Shown piece after piece: positions 1 through 9,200 of a stretch of 64,000 nucleotides of DNA. The notes under the pieces are model-generated. The model was not told the origin of the DNA. It did not search any database and was given only the letters and a program-made list of their open reading frames with translations. Numbering within the stretch: position 1 is the stretch's first letter; each line of letters opens with the position of its first letter. This DNA comes from Pseudomonas fulva NBRC 16637 = DSM 17717 (GTDB lineage: Bacteria; Pseudomonadota; Gammaproteobacteria; Pseudomonadales; Pseudomonadaceae): contig NZ_BBIQ01000004.1 in the NCBI RefSeq assembly GCF_000730565.1, forward strand, positions 209,441 to 273,440, read 5' to 3'. Made by a program: the position numbers and the translations under genes.

Positions 1-1169
1 CCGAACAGGTGCATCACGGCGAAGGTGCCGATCAGCGATACCGGTACGGCCAGTAGCGGAATGATCGATGCACGCCAGGTCTGCAGGAACAGGATGACCA
101 CCAGCACCACCAGTACCAATGCTTCGAACAGCGTGTGCACCACCGCCTCGATCGAGCCGCGCACGAACACGGTAGGGTCGTAGACGATGCTGTAGTCCAT
201 GCCCTCGGGGAAGTCTTTCTTCAATTCCGCCATCTTGGCGCGTACTTCATCGGAGATGTCGATGGCGTTCGAGCCCGGGCGCTGGAAGATTGGGATGGCC
301 ACGGCAGGCTGGTTGTTGAGCAGCGAGCGCAGCGCGTACTGGCTAGAGCCCAGTTCGACACGAGCGATGTCCTTCAGGCGCGTGATCTCACCGTCCGCAC
401 CGGCACGGATGATGATGTTCTCGAATTCTTCCTCATTGACCAGGCGGCCCTGGGTGTTGATCGAGAGCTGGAAGCTGGTGGAGCCCGGCGCCGGCGGAGC
501 ACCCAGCTGACCCGCGGCCACCTGGCGGTTCTGCTCGCGAATTGCAGTGACCACATCGGTGGCCGTCAGGTTGCGCGAGGCGGTCTTGTTCGGGTCCAGC
601 CAGACGCGCAGGGAGTAGTCGCCCATGCCAAACAGCTGCACATCACCCACACCACCCAACCGTGCCAGCTCGTCCTTGATGTTCAGGATGGCGTAGTTGG
701 ACAGGTAGAGCATGTCATAGCGGTTGTCCGGTGAAGTCAGGTGCACGACCATGGTCAGGTCGGGCGACGCCTTGTCCACCGTGATACCGATACGTGTCAC
801 TTCCTCGGGCAGCTTGGGCTGCGTGCGGGTCACACGGTTCTGCACCTGCACCTGGGCATTGTCCAGGTCGGTCCCCAGGGCGAAGGTGATGGTCAAGGTC
901 AGCTTGCCATCGGCGGTGGATTGCGAGGACATGTAGAGCATGTTCTCGACCCCGGTAATGGCTTGCTCCAGGGGCGCGGCAACGGTTTCGCCGATGACCT
1001 TGGGGTTGGCACCCGGGAAGTTGGCGCGTACCACAACCGTAGGCGGTACGACCTCGGGGTATTCACTGATGGGCAACTGGAACAGCGAAATGGAGCCTGC
1101 GATCAGCAGCACCAGTGACAGCACCGCCGCGAAGATGGGCCGTGTGATGAAGAATTTGGAGAAGTTCAT
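1..1169 (-). CDS. mexF: RND efflux permease MexF, N-terminal part (cut by window edge)
   Basis: Inner-membrane proton-driven multidrug pump of the HAE1 RND family; it would pair with the adjacent MexE and an outer-membrane channel (OprN type). The reading frame is open from the ATG at 1167-1169 to the left window edge, about 389 codons of a family length near 1050. The translation starts MNFSKFFITRPIFAAVLS, with the first membrane helix, and continues with typical porter-domain text (NFPGANPKVIGETVAAPLEQ is visible near residue 50). It lies 12 nt downstream of mexE and surely shares its transcript. The sequence resembles MexF more than MexB/TtgB, as I remember them. The C-terminal two thirds and the outer-membrane gene are outside the window. 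Confidence 0.93.
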   Translation of the reverse strand, partial: MNFSKFFITRPIFAAVLSLVLLIAGSISLFQLPISEYPEVVPPTVVVRANFPGANPKVIGETVAAPLEQAITGVENMLYMSSQSTADGKLTLTITFALGTDLDNAQVQVQNRVTRTQPKLPEEVTRIGITVDKASPDLTMVVHLTSPDNRYDMLYLSNYAILNIKDELARLGGVGDVQLFGMGDYSLRVWLDPNKTASRNLTATDVVTAIREQNRQVAAGQLGAPPAPGSTSFQLSINTQGRLVNEEEFENIIIRAGADGEITRLKDIARVELGSSQYALRSLLNNQPAVAIPIFQRPGSNAIDISDEVRAKMAELKKDFPEGMDYSIVYDPTVFVRGSIEAVVHTLFEALVLVVLVVILFLQTWRASIIPLLAVPVSLIGTFAVMHLF

Positions 1170-1181
1170 CGGTGGGGTTCC

Positions 1182-2423
1182 TCAACCGCGCGGCGCAGGC
1201 GCGCTGGCGCCCTGATTGGTGTTGCCGGCCACTTTGGCCGTGCGGGTGCTCGCCTCCAGAGCCTGACGTTGCTCGGCGAGCGCGGCCAGTGTCTGCTCGC
1301 TGGCCATTGGCGCTTCTTCAGGGGTGACCTGGGAGCCTGGACGCACTCGCTGCAGGCCCCTGACCACAATGCGGTCGTCCTTGCCCAGCCCGCTGCGCAC
1401 GATGCGCAAACCCTCAAGCTTTGGCCCCAACTCGACAGCGCGATAGGCCGCCTTGTTGTCTTTGTCCATGACCAGCACGAACTTCTTGCCAAGGTCGGTG
1501 CCCACCGCTTCGTCGTTGATCAGCACCGCATCGTATTGAGCGCTGCCGACCAGCTTCAGGCGTGCATACAGGCCAGGGGTGAATTCACCGCGTTTGTTGT
1601 CGAACACGGCCCGGCCACGAATGGTGCCGGTGCGCGGGTTGACCTGGTTGTCGACGAAGTTCATCTGCCCCAGGTGCGGGTTGCCAGTCTCGTTGGTCAG
1701 GCCCAGGTAGACCGGGGTGCTTTGCCCGCGCTGGCCTTGGCGGGCCAGCTGTGTGTACTTGAGGTAGACGCGTTCGTCAGCATCGAAATAGGCGTACACC
1801 TTGTCAGTGGAGACCACGCTGGTCAGGGGCGTGACATCGGCAGTGACGATGTTGCCGGCGGTGAACTGCGCGCGGCTCACGCGGCCGTTGATAGGGGAGG
1901 TGACACGGGTGAAGCTCAGGTTCAAACGTGCCAGGTCAAGTTGGGCCTGGATGGCATCTACGCCGGCGCGTGCTTCGGCCGCAGCACTGTTGCGTGACTC
2001 AGCCAGTTCGGCGGAGATGGCGTTACTGTCTCGTAGACGCTCGCCCCGGCGAGCTTCATTGGCGCTTCGGATGGCGCTGGCCTTGGCTTGCTGCAGCTGG
2101 GCCTCAAGGCGGCGGACTTCAGCCTGGAAGGGCCGAGGGTCGATCTGGAACAACAGGTCACCCTTGCGTACCTGGGCGCCTTCGGTGAACGCCACTTGGT
2201 CGATCTGGCCCGACACACGGGGGCGCACCTCGACGGTTTCCGGCGCTTCCAGGCGCCCGGTGAACTCGTCCCATTCGTTGATCGGCTGTTCGATCACCTT
2301 GGCCACGGTGACCTTCGGAGCTGCCGGGGCCTGCGCGGCATCGGGGGTTTTGCTGCAAGCGCCGAGCGCTACCACTGCGAGGGCTGCAAGTGGAACACCG
2401 AAAGGTTTGAGTGACTGCTCCAT
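1182..2423 (-). CDS. mexE: RND efflux periplasmic adaptor MexE
   Basis: Membrane-fusion protein (413 aa) linking the MexF pump to an outer-membrane channel. It starts MEQSLKPFGVPLAALAVV and has a lipoprotein-type signal ending in LGAC (Cys near residue 23), then the lipoyl/barrel-sandwich segment (VEVRPRVSGQIDQVAFTEGA), an alpha hairpin rich in Ala/Arg/Glu, and the beta-barrel region. The open frame extends five codons upstream to a TTG, but the ATG at 2421-2423 has GGAG about 8 nt ahead and gives the normal MexE N-terminus. First gene of a mexE-mexF operon. An inverted repeat of LysR type lies about 85 nt upstream; in P. aeruginosa the operon is controlled by the LysR protein MexT. Confidence 0.94.
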   Translation of the reverse strand: MEQSLKPFGVPLAALAVVALGACSKTPDAAQAPAAPKVTVAKVIEQPINEWDEFTGRLEAPETVEVRPRVSGQIDQVAFTEGAQVRKGDLLFQIDPRPFQAEVRRLEAQLQQAKASAIRSANEARRGERLRDSNAISAELAESRNSAAAEARAGVDAIQAQLDLARLNLSFTRVTSPINGRVSRAQFTAGNIVTADVTPLTSVVSTDKVYAYFDADERVYLKYTQLARQGQRGQSTPVYLGLTNETGNPHLGQMNFVDNQVNPRTGTIRGRAVFDNKRGEFTPGLYARLKLVGSAQYDAVLINDEAVGTDLGKKFVLVMDKDNKAAYRAVELGPKLEGLRIVRSGLGKDDRIVVRGLQRVRPGSQVTPEEAPMASEQTLAALAEQRQALEASTRTAKVAGNTNQGASAPAPRG

Positions 2424-2507
2424 GGAGAACTCCGCCAATATATTAGGAATGGGCGGAGTGTGAGTGTGTTGCGTGCGGGGAACGAATCGAATGGGCTGAA
2501 GGTTATT

Positions 2508-2522
2508 ATCATGGTGAATGAT
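2508..2522. promoter_or_regulatory. LysR-type (MexT-like) box upstream of mexE
   Basis: Perfect inverted repeat ATCAT-N5-ATGAT, 85-100 nt upstream of the mexE start. Its T-N11-A geometry fits LysR-type regulators. That the protein is a MexT homologue is inferred from the operon type; no mexT gene is in the window. Confidence 0.45.
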
Positions 2523-2598
2523 ATGAACCCATCGGCTATCGCCACCTGGTGATGAAGGAGCCGCTCAGCGGTGGGGCGTCCCCGGCGCCCCCAATGAG

Positions 2599-2886
2599 TC
2601 AGGGCTGGCTTGCACCCTTGCTTGATGCGCCTTCCGAGCCAGTGCCGTCCATGCCCGGTAAATCCTGGTTGTCGTTCTGCTGCGCCGGCGGGCTGTCTGG
2701 ATCATTGCCCTGTAGCCTTGGATCGGTATCACGGGGCATGGGCTTCTCGATCGGGTTGAGCGTGCTGTCTGCACCCGGCTTGGGTGCCTGGTTGTGCGGG
2801 TCATCCGGGTAGGTAGGCCCGGTGCCGGCCGCCAGGGCCAGGGGCGAGGCAAGCAGGGCAAGCAACAGGAAGCTGGGACGATTCAT
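2599..2886 (-). CDS. Small exported Pro/Asp-rich hypothetical protein
   Basis: 95 aa. Starts MNRPSFLLLALLASPLALAA, a clear Sec signal peptide with cleavage expected after LAA near residue 20. The mature part is low-complexity and hydrophilic, rich in Pro, Asp, Gln and Gly, with no Cys, so probably a disordered periplasmic protein. A strong ribosome site (AAAGGAG, 7 nt before ATG) supports the start. It lies between mexE and gntT on the same strand, with 85 nt to gntT, and may be read through from gntT. I do not recognise a family. Confidence 0.75.
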   Translation of the reverse strand: MNRPSFLLLALLASPLALAAGTGPTYPDDPHNQAPKPGADSTLNPIEKPMPRDTDPRLQGNDPDSPPAQQNDNQDLPGMDGTGSEGASSKGASQP

Positions 2887-2971
2887 GGCAATCTCCTTTG
2901 CAACGGGCAGGGCAGGTTCGTAACCTTTGGCCTTGCCCGGCCGTTCAAAGTGCCAGCACTCCGATCAACGG

Positions 2972-4324
2972 TCACACCACCAGCGACAGCGCCATGATGA
3001 ATACAATGCCGACCACCGACAGCAGGGTCTCCATCATGCTCCAAGTCTTGAAGGTCTCGGCCACAGTCATGTTGAAGTACTGCTTGACCAGCCAGAAACC
3101 GGCATCGTTGACATGGGACAGGATCAGCGACCCGGCACCGGTCGCCAGCACCAGCAGTTCACGGTTGACCCCAGGCACCAGGTCGATCACAGGTGCCACG
3201 ATTCCCGCACCGGTAATGGTCGCCACGGTGGCAGAGCCCGTGGCAATTCGAATCACTGCGGCGACCAGCCAGGCCAGCAGAATCGGTGATATCTCGGCCT
3301 GTACAGCCATTTGCCCGATCACGTTACCGACACCGGTATCGACCAGCATTTGCTTGAAACCGCCGCCGGCGCCAACGATCAGGACGATGGCAGCCGTGGG
3401 CGCGAGGCTGTGATCGAGCATCTTCATGATCTGTTGGCGGTTGAAGCCGCGCGCCGAGCCAAAGGTGTAGAACGCCAGCAGCAAGGCGGCGAGCAGCGCA
3501 GTGATGGGGTGCCCGATCAGGTCCATCCATTGGCGCACGATGTGCTCAGCAGGCAATACCACATCGGCGAAGGTCTTGAGCAGCATCAGCACCACCGGCA
3601 GCAAGACGGTGATCAAGGTGACGCTGAAGCTCGGCAGGTTGGCCTGGTCCGATTCCTTGGCGATCTGGTCCATCAGCTCCTGTGAAGGGTGCCCAGGGAT
3701 ATAGCGCGAGATGAAGTTGCCGAACAGTGGGCCGGCGATAATGGCCGTGGGCAGGGCCACGATCAGGCCGTAGAAGATGGTCTTGCCGATGTCGGCATGG
3801 AAGATGCCGATGGCCAGCAACGGCCCCGGGTGCGGCGGTACCAGGCCGTGCACGACGGACAGACCTGCCAGCAAGGGGATGCCGATCTTGATCAGCGACA
3901 CTCCGGAGCGCCGCGCGACGATGAAGACCAGTGGGATGAGCAGGACGAAGCCAATCTCGAAGAACAGCGGGATGCCCACCAGAAAGGCAGCAAACATCAT
4001 GGCCCAGTGCACGTTCTTCTTGCCAAAGGCCCGAATGAGGGTCTGAGCGATCTGATCGGCCCCGCCGGAATCGGCCATCAGCTTGCCCAGCATCGTACCC
4101 AGTGCGAGCACGATGCCGACGAACCCGAGCACGCCTCCGAAACCGTCCTGGAACGACTTCATGACCTTGGCTACCGGCATACCAGAGGTCAGGCCGAGGA
4201 AGCCGGCAGCCAGGGTGAGGGCAACGAAGGGGTGCACCTTGAAATGAGTGATAAGCAGGATCAGCCCGACGATGGTAACCAGCGCGTCGAGGAGCAGGAA
4301 AGTATCAGTAGCCAGTCCGAACAT
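2972..4324 (-). CDS. gntT: Gluconate:H+ symporter (GntP family)
   Basis: 450-aa polytopic inner-membrane protein that imports gluconate for phosphorylation by GntK. It matches the GntP family in length and signature text (LVPPHPGPLLAIGIFHADIG in the middle; SHVNDAGFWLVKQYF near the C-terminus) and shows about 12 hydrophobic segments. Start ATG at 4322-4324 with GAGG about 11 nt upstream. Located downstream of gntK on the same strand with 109 nt between them. That gap holds a perfect copy of the GntR operator, so gntT appears to have its own GntR-controlled promoter besides any read-through from gntK. Confidence 0.95.
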   Translation of the reverse strand: MFGLATDTFLLLDALVTIVGLILLITHFKVHPFVALTLAAGFLGLTSGMPVAKVMKSFQDGFGGVLGFVGIVLALGTMLGKLMADSGGADQIAQTLIRAFGKKNVHWAMMFAAFLVGIPLFFEIGFVLLIPLVFIVARRSGVSLIKIGIPLLAGLSVVHGLVPPHPGPLLAIGIFHADIGKTIFYGLIVALPTAIIAGPLFGNFISRYIPGHPSQELMDQIAKESDQANLPSFSVTLITVLLPVVLMLLKTFADVVLPAEHIVRQWMDLIGHPITALLAALLLAFYTFGSARGFNRQQIMKMLDHSLAPTAAIVLIVGAGGGFKQMLVDTGVGNVIGQMAVQAEISPILLAWLVAAVIRIATGSATVATITGAGIVAPVIDLVPGVNRELLVLATGAGSLILSHVNDAGFWLVKQYFNMTVAETFKTWSMMETLLSVVGIVFIMALSLVV

Positions 4325-4394
4325 GGTGTATAGGCCTCGGTCTTATCGTTGTTTTTGGCGTAGCTTGTTGGGTAAGTCATTGCATGAATGGGCT

Positions 4395-4410
4395 AAGACA
4401 GCGCTGTCTT
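4395..4410. promoter_or_regulatory. GntR operator 1 (gntT promoter)
   Basis: Perfect 16-bp palindrome AAGACAGCGCTGTCTT, 71 nt upstream of the gntT start. The 12-bp core GACAGCGCTGTC recurs before gntK and, with two changes, before gntR. Assignment to GntR rests on position next to gntR and its presumed targets, and on the CG-centred palindromes typical of LacI-family operators. Confidence 0.75.
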
Positions 4411-4433
4411 GACGGTCCGAAATGCGAGCAGAC

Positions 4434-4973
4434 TCAGGCAGTCTGCGCAACACTGTGCTCGGCGCAGCGCTTGAGCCAGCCGTCGACCGCCTCGGCAAGC
4501 GCAACGATCGGCTGAGTGGCGTCCAGCGTCAGGGTGAGCGGTTCATCGTAGGGCGGCTCAAGGGCGGCGAACTGGCTCTGGATGAGGCTGGCCGGCATGA
4601 AATGCCCTGGTCGCGCCAGAACCCGTTGCTCAGCTTGGGCAGGGGTGAGCTCAAGAAAGACGAACATCAGCCCAGGCATCGCGCAGCGCAATGTGTCGCG
4701 GTAGCTGCGCTTGAGTGCGGAACAGGTGAGAATCGGCCGCATGCCGGCCTCACTCGTCGCTTGCATCTCCTGGCCCAGGCGTACCAGCCAACCGGCACGG
4801 TCATCGTCATCCAAGGGAATACCGGCGCTCATCTTGTCGATATTGGCCTGCGGGTGGAACGCGTCACCTTCGATCAGGTGTCCGCCGCTGTAGGCCGCGA
4901 TGGCAGACGCAATGCAGCTCTTGCCGCACCCGGCCACACCCATGACCACGATGGCGGGCAGTGGAGAATTCAT
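4434..4973 (-). CDS. gntK: Gluconokinase
   Basis: 179-aa cytoplasmic kinase that makes 6-phosphogluconate from gluconate, feeding the Entner-Doudoroff pathway. Walker A GVAGCGKS at residues 12-19; the text IEGDAFHPQANIDKMSAG and the substrate segment are those of GntK/IdnK. The frame is open 20 codons further upstream, but ATG at 4971-4973 is preceded by AGGAGG at ideal distance and gives the family N-terminus. First gene of gntK-gntT, divergent from gntR. A GntR operator lies 19 nt before the start, overlapping the expected promoter. Confidence 0.96.
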   Translation of the reverse strand: MNSPLPAIVVMGVAGCGKSCIASAIAAYSGGHLIEGDAFHPQANIDKMSAGIPLDDDDRAGWLVRLGQEMQATSEAGMRPILTCSALKRSYRDTLRCAMPGLMFVFLELTPAQAEQRVLARPGHFMPASLIQSQFAALEPPYDEPLTLTLDATQPIVALAEAVDGWLKRCAEHSVAQTA

Positions 4974-4991
4974 CTGTACCTCCTGCTGGGT

Positions 4992-5007
4992 GGGACAGCG
5001 CTGTCTT
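4992..5007. promoter_or_regulatory. GntR operator 2 (gntK promoter)
   Basis: GGGACAGCGCTGTCTT; its 12-bp core GACAGCGCTGTC (4994-5005) is perfectly palindromic and identical to operator 1. It lies just upstream of the gntK ribosome site in the gntK/gntR divergent region. Confidence 0.75.
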
Positions 5008-5119
5008 AGGCTCGGGCAGCGCGGTCTCCCCAATGTTTATTGATCTTGTGCTTACGCAGTATGGACGCCGTGCGGCAATCACCTGAGAGCAACCGGCAAA
5101 CAGCCGTTGCCTACGTCCT

Positions 5120-5135
5120 GAGACAGCGCTACCTT
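5120..5135. promoter_or_regulatory. GntR operator 3 (gntR promoter), degenerate
   Basis: GAGACAGCGCTACCTT, about 45 nt upstream of gntR. The left half-site and the centre match the other two operators; the right half differs at two core positions. It would allow autoregulation, probably with weaker binding. Confidence 0.6.
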
Positions 5136-5178
5136 AGAGGCCGTTCCCAGTCCTTGCAAGTAGTAAAATTACAACATT

Positions 5179-6198
5179 ATGGCCCGCATTGGTTCGCGCA
5201 CAACTGGTCGTCCCACCCTGGCTGAAGTCGCCAGACTGTCCGGGGTTTCCCCCATCACTGCATCCCGGGCCTTGCGCGGCGTCAGTACCGTGGCCCCTGA
5301 ACTCGCGGCCAAGGTTGTGGCTGCGGCCACCACCCTTGGCTATGTGGCCAATCCCGCCGCCCGCGCGTTGGCATCTGCCCGCAGCCACTCGGTCGTGGTG
5401 CTCATACCGTCGCTGTCCAATCAGTTGTTCATCGACACACTGGAAGCCATCCATGATGTGATGCGCCCACGAGGGCTGGAGGTGCTGATCGGCAACTACC
5501 ACTACGATACCGCCGAGGAAGAAAACCTCATTCGCAATTACCTGGCCTATCAGCCTTGTGGCATGCTGCTGACCGGTTTCGAACGCACCGACGCTTCGCG
5601 TCAGATGCTCGCGGCCAGTGGCGTACCCTGCGTGCACATGATGGAACTGGACGGGGAGGCCGACGCGTTGGCGGTGGGCTTTTCCCAACACCAGGCTGGC
5701 CGGGCCGCAGCCCAACACCTGATCGAACGCGGTTGCACCCGGCCTGGATTTATTGCAGCACAGCTGGATCCCCGGGTCATGCAGCGGGCTGAGGGCTTTC
5801 GGCTAGCGCTGGCCGAAGCTGGATTGCACGCGCCCGAGCGGGAGGTCCTGACCCCGGCCCCGTCCTCGATCGCACTGGGAGGGGAGTTGTTCAGCCGCCT
5901 GATCAGGCAAGCCCCCGAGGTGGATGGCATCTTCTTTTGCAACGATGACCTTGCCCAAGGCGCGGTGCTTCAAGCGCTGCGCCAGGGCATCCGTGTCCCG
6001 CAGCAGGTGGCCATGGTCGGCTTCAACGATCTGCCGGCTTCGGCGCACATGGTGCCCAGGCTTACTTCCATTCGCACGCCAAGGGCTGCGGTGGGACGTG
6101 TCGCCGCCCAGGCGTTGTTGACGCTGCTCGATGGCAAAGCCGTGACGCCAGCCCGGCAGGACCTGGGGTTTGAGTTGATGGTGCGAGAAAGCTCCTGA
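5179..6198 (+). CDS. gntR: LacI-family gluconate repressor GntR
   Basis: 339-aa cytoplasmic repressor. N-terminal LacI helix-turn-helix (PTLAEVARLSGVSPITASRAL, starting near residue 12) followed by a hinge and a periplasmic-binding-protein-like effector domain that is expected to bind gluconate or 6-phosphogluconate. No clear Shine-Dalgarno sequence precedes the ATG: the 20 nt upstream are AT-rich, so a short or leaderless transcript is possible. Transcribed away from gntK-gntT, with operators at all three promoters. Named by context and similarity to the Pseudomonas GntR as remembered. Confidence 0.92.
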   Translation: MARIGSRTTGRPTLAEVARLSGVSPITASRALRGVSTVAPELAAKVVAAATTLGYVANPAARALASARSHSVVVLIPSLSNQLFIDTLEAIHDVMRPRGLEVLIGNYHYDTAEEENLIRNYLAYQPCGMLLTGFERTDASRQMLAASGVPCVHMMELDGEADALAVGFSQHQAGRAAAQHLIERGCTRPGFIAAQLDPRVMQRAEGFRLALAEAGLHAPEREVLTPAPSSIALGGELFSRLIRQAPEVDGIFFCNDDLAQGAVLQALRQGIRVPQQVAMVGFNDLPASAHMVPRLTSIRTPRAAVGRVAAQALLTLLDGKAVTPARQDLGFELMVRESS

Positions 6199-6241
6199 GG
6201 TTTCACGCGCACCGGTTTTACGCGCACCTGGTGCGAGTGAC

Positions 6242-9200
6242 TCAATTCGGCTCTGATGGTCTGGGCATGGCTTCCAAGGTAGCGATCAGGTCTTTGTGCA
6301 GTGTTTGCAGGGTGTCCTGGAGTACCCGACACAAGTTGTCTACAGGATCACCTGCTACAAGCGCCTGCTCGAGTGCTTCGCAGTCGGCGACCAAGTGACG
6401 TACCTTAAGCATCTTGGCCCCACCCTTGATGCGGTGAACCAATGCCTTGAGCGTCCCGTCCGGCGGCTGCCCATCCAGGGTGCGCAGCGTTGAAAGGTCT
6501 TCGGCCACGCTTTGCGACAATTGCTCGATCAGATGCCTGATCAAATCGTCGTCGTCGCGGGTCAAGTGACGCAGCTCGGCCAGGTTCAAGCCGCCGGGCC
6601 GGGCAGGTGCAGGGGCTGCTGGTGGCTTGCGAGCCGCCTGCGGCAGGTGTGCCTTGAGGCCATGCAGGCCGATAGGCTTGAACAGGCAGTCATCCATCCC
6701 GCTCGCCAGGCATCGCTCCCGCTCTTCGGCCTGGGCATTGGCGGTTACCCCCAGAATCGTCGCGGGCGACAGTCCTTGCTGGCGTTCTTGAGCACGGATA
6801 CAGCAGGCCAGCTCATGACCGTCCATCACAGGCATGCTGCAGTCGGTGATCACCACGTCAAAGCGCGTTTCTCGCCACAGCTGCAACGCGATTTCGCCGT
6901 TCTGCGCCTGGGTCACCTGATGGCCCAAGGCGCGCAACTGACGTTCAAGCAACAGCAGATTGGCCGGGTAGTCGTCCACGACCAGGATGTGCAACGGGCA
7001 AGCATCAAGGCCCGTGGTTGGGTCCTGCCCGTCAGAAATGATCTGGGGCGTACACTGGGGCAGGGCCATGAGGATCTGGACCCTGGTACCCACTCCCTCC
7101 ACACTCTGCAGTGTCAGCGTACCGCCCATGAGCTCGGCCAGGGCACGGCTGATGACCAGGCCCAGCCCAGTGCCCTGGCGCGCACGGGGCCCGTCGACCT
7201 GTACGAATGCATTGAACAGGCGTGCCTGGTCCGCAGGGCTTATGCCGATACCCGAATCGCGCACACAGAGCTCGACGCGCTGGAGTTCGCCCTGTACCGA
7301 GGTGCGCATCGCGGTGTGGACTTCACCACGGTCGGTGAACTTGATCGCATTGCTGATCAGGTTCGACAGCACCTGCTTCAGGCGCGCAGCATCTACCTGG
7401 ACCCAGACCGGTTCGGTGGGTAGGTCACAGGCGAGCTCAAGGCCCTTGAACCTCGCATTGCCTTCGAACACGCGAAGGGTAGCGCGCACCAGGTCCACCA
7501 GGTCGGTGGGGATCGGCTGCAAACTGATGTGGCCTGACTCGATCCTGGAAATATCGAGAATATCGCCTATCAACCCTAGCAGCCCCAGTGCCGACTCATG
7601 GGCTGTCTCGAGCATGTGGGTATCGCATCGACCGGCGCGACTGTCCTCGAGCGCCAGTTCCAACAAGCCGAGCACGGCGTTCATGGGGGTGCGTATCTCA
7701 TGGCTCATGGTGGCCAGGAACGTGCTTTTCATGAGGCTGGCCTGCTCGGCTTCATCCTTGGCATGGCGAAGTTGCTCCAGCAAGCCTCGGCTCAGCGCCA
7801 GTTGTGTCTGCAGGGCGCGCTCGGCTTCGACCCGCTTCTGGATCAGTTTGCGCAGGTAGCTGTTCCAGAAGACGACACCTGCGATCAGCAACGCGGCAAT
7901 CACCAGTACCTGGAGCGCCAGTTCTCGGTAGTTGCGCCATGGGCTGTCGCTGACCACGGTGCTCGTCCTCCAGCGATTGATCAGTTGCTCAAGTTCTTCG
8001 GGCGCTATACTCAGCAATGCTTTGTCCAGGATCGATTGTAGTTGGGGTTGATCGGCCGCGACGGCAAACGCCGCAACGGCTGGGTCTTCGTCAAGGATGC
8101 TCGCGATCTGAAGGCGGTTCTTGAAGACGTGACTGATGTAATAGGCCGCGTTGATATGGCTACTCAACGCGGCATCAGCGCTGCGATTGACCACAGCCTC
8201 CATCAGGTCCAGCGGGTTGTCGACTTCGACAAGCCGCGCGCGGGGGTAGCGCTGCTGGAGCATGGCGCGTTGCGGAGAATTGCGAATAAATGCGATTCGT
8301 TGCGGTTCAAAGCGCTTGATGCCGGCTTGCGAAGGGTTATCGACGCGGGTAACGAGCACGCGCGGGCTGATCAGGTAGGGCCGTGTGTAGCGCACTTGTT
8401 TGGACCGTTCAGCGCCGTAACCCAATGCGCCGATCATCAGTGCGTCGCGCTGGCCCAGACGGTCGATCATGGACTGGGCAGACTCGGCTTGCCTGGTATG
8501 AAAATGCAGCCCGGTCCTTAGGGTAATTTGTTTAAGCAGGTCCAGGGTTATGCCACTGGGTCGCTGCTGATCATCGTAGAACGTCAAGGGTGCCAAGGCC
8601 GGATTGATCAACACGTCTACCACCGGGTGAGCCTTGATCCAGGCTTGCTCCTCATCTGTCAGTACACTCAGGTGGCGCTGCAACAAAAGACTGGTATTGC
8701 TGTTGCTCCAGCGCTTGAGGATGGCCAGGCGCTCGCTTTCCCCAATCCGGCGCAGTGCCTTGTCGAGCAGTTGACGCAGCGCATCGTTATCGCGTGCCAC
8801 TGCAAAGGCAAACGCTTCTGGGACGATGGGTGAGAAGTGATCGATCCGCAGGGCACCTCTGAAGGTCTTGCCGATCAGATAGTCTGTGCTGATTGCATCG
8901 CCCAGGTAGGCATCGGCTTCGCCCATAGCCACAGCGGCAAGGCCAGCCTGGGTGGAGCGATACAAAACCAGCTGCGCTGCCGGGTAAAGGGCGCGGGCAC
9001 GATTGGCGGGTAGATAATGGTCAACCATGGCCAGACGCAGCCCTGCAAGATCGTGGGCCGGTGCAAGACGCTGGCCTTCGCGCGTGACGATCACCGGCAG
9101 GTCATCGGCATACGATGTACTCAGACTCAACCCAGCGTCTGCAGCCTCAAAGCTGTTGGAGCTGCCCAGTACGTCCACACGTCCTTCATGCAGCGCCTCA

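Noticed and set aside
135..2463. Long plus-strand frames opposite mexE/mexF
   Set aside because: They are antisense shadows of strongly conserved minus-strand genes in high-GC DNA, without ribosome sites.
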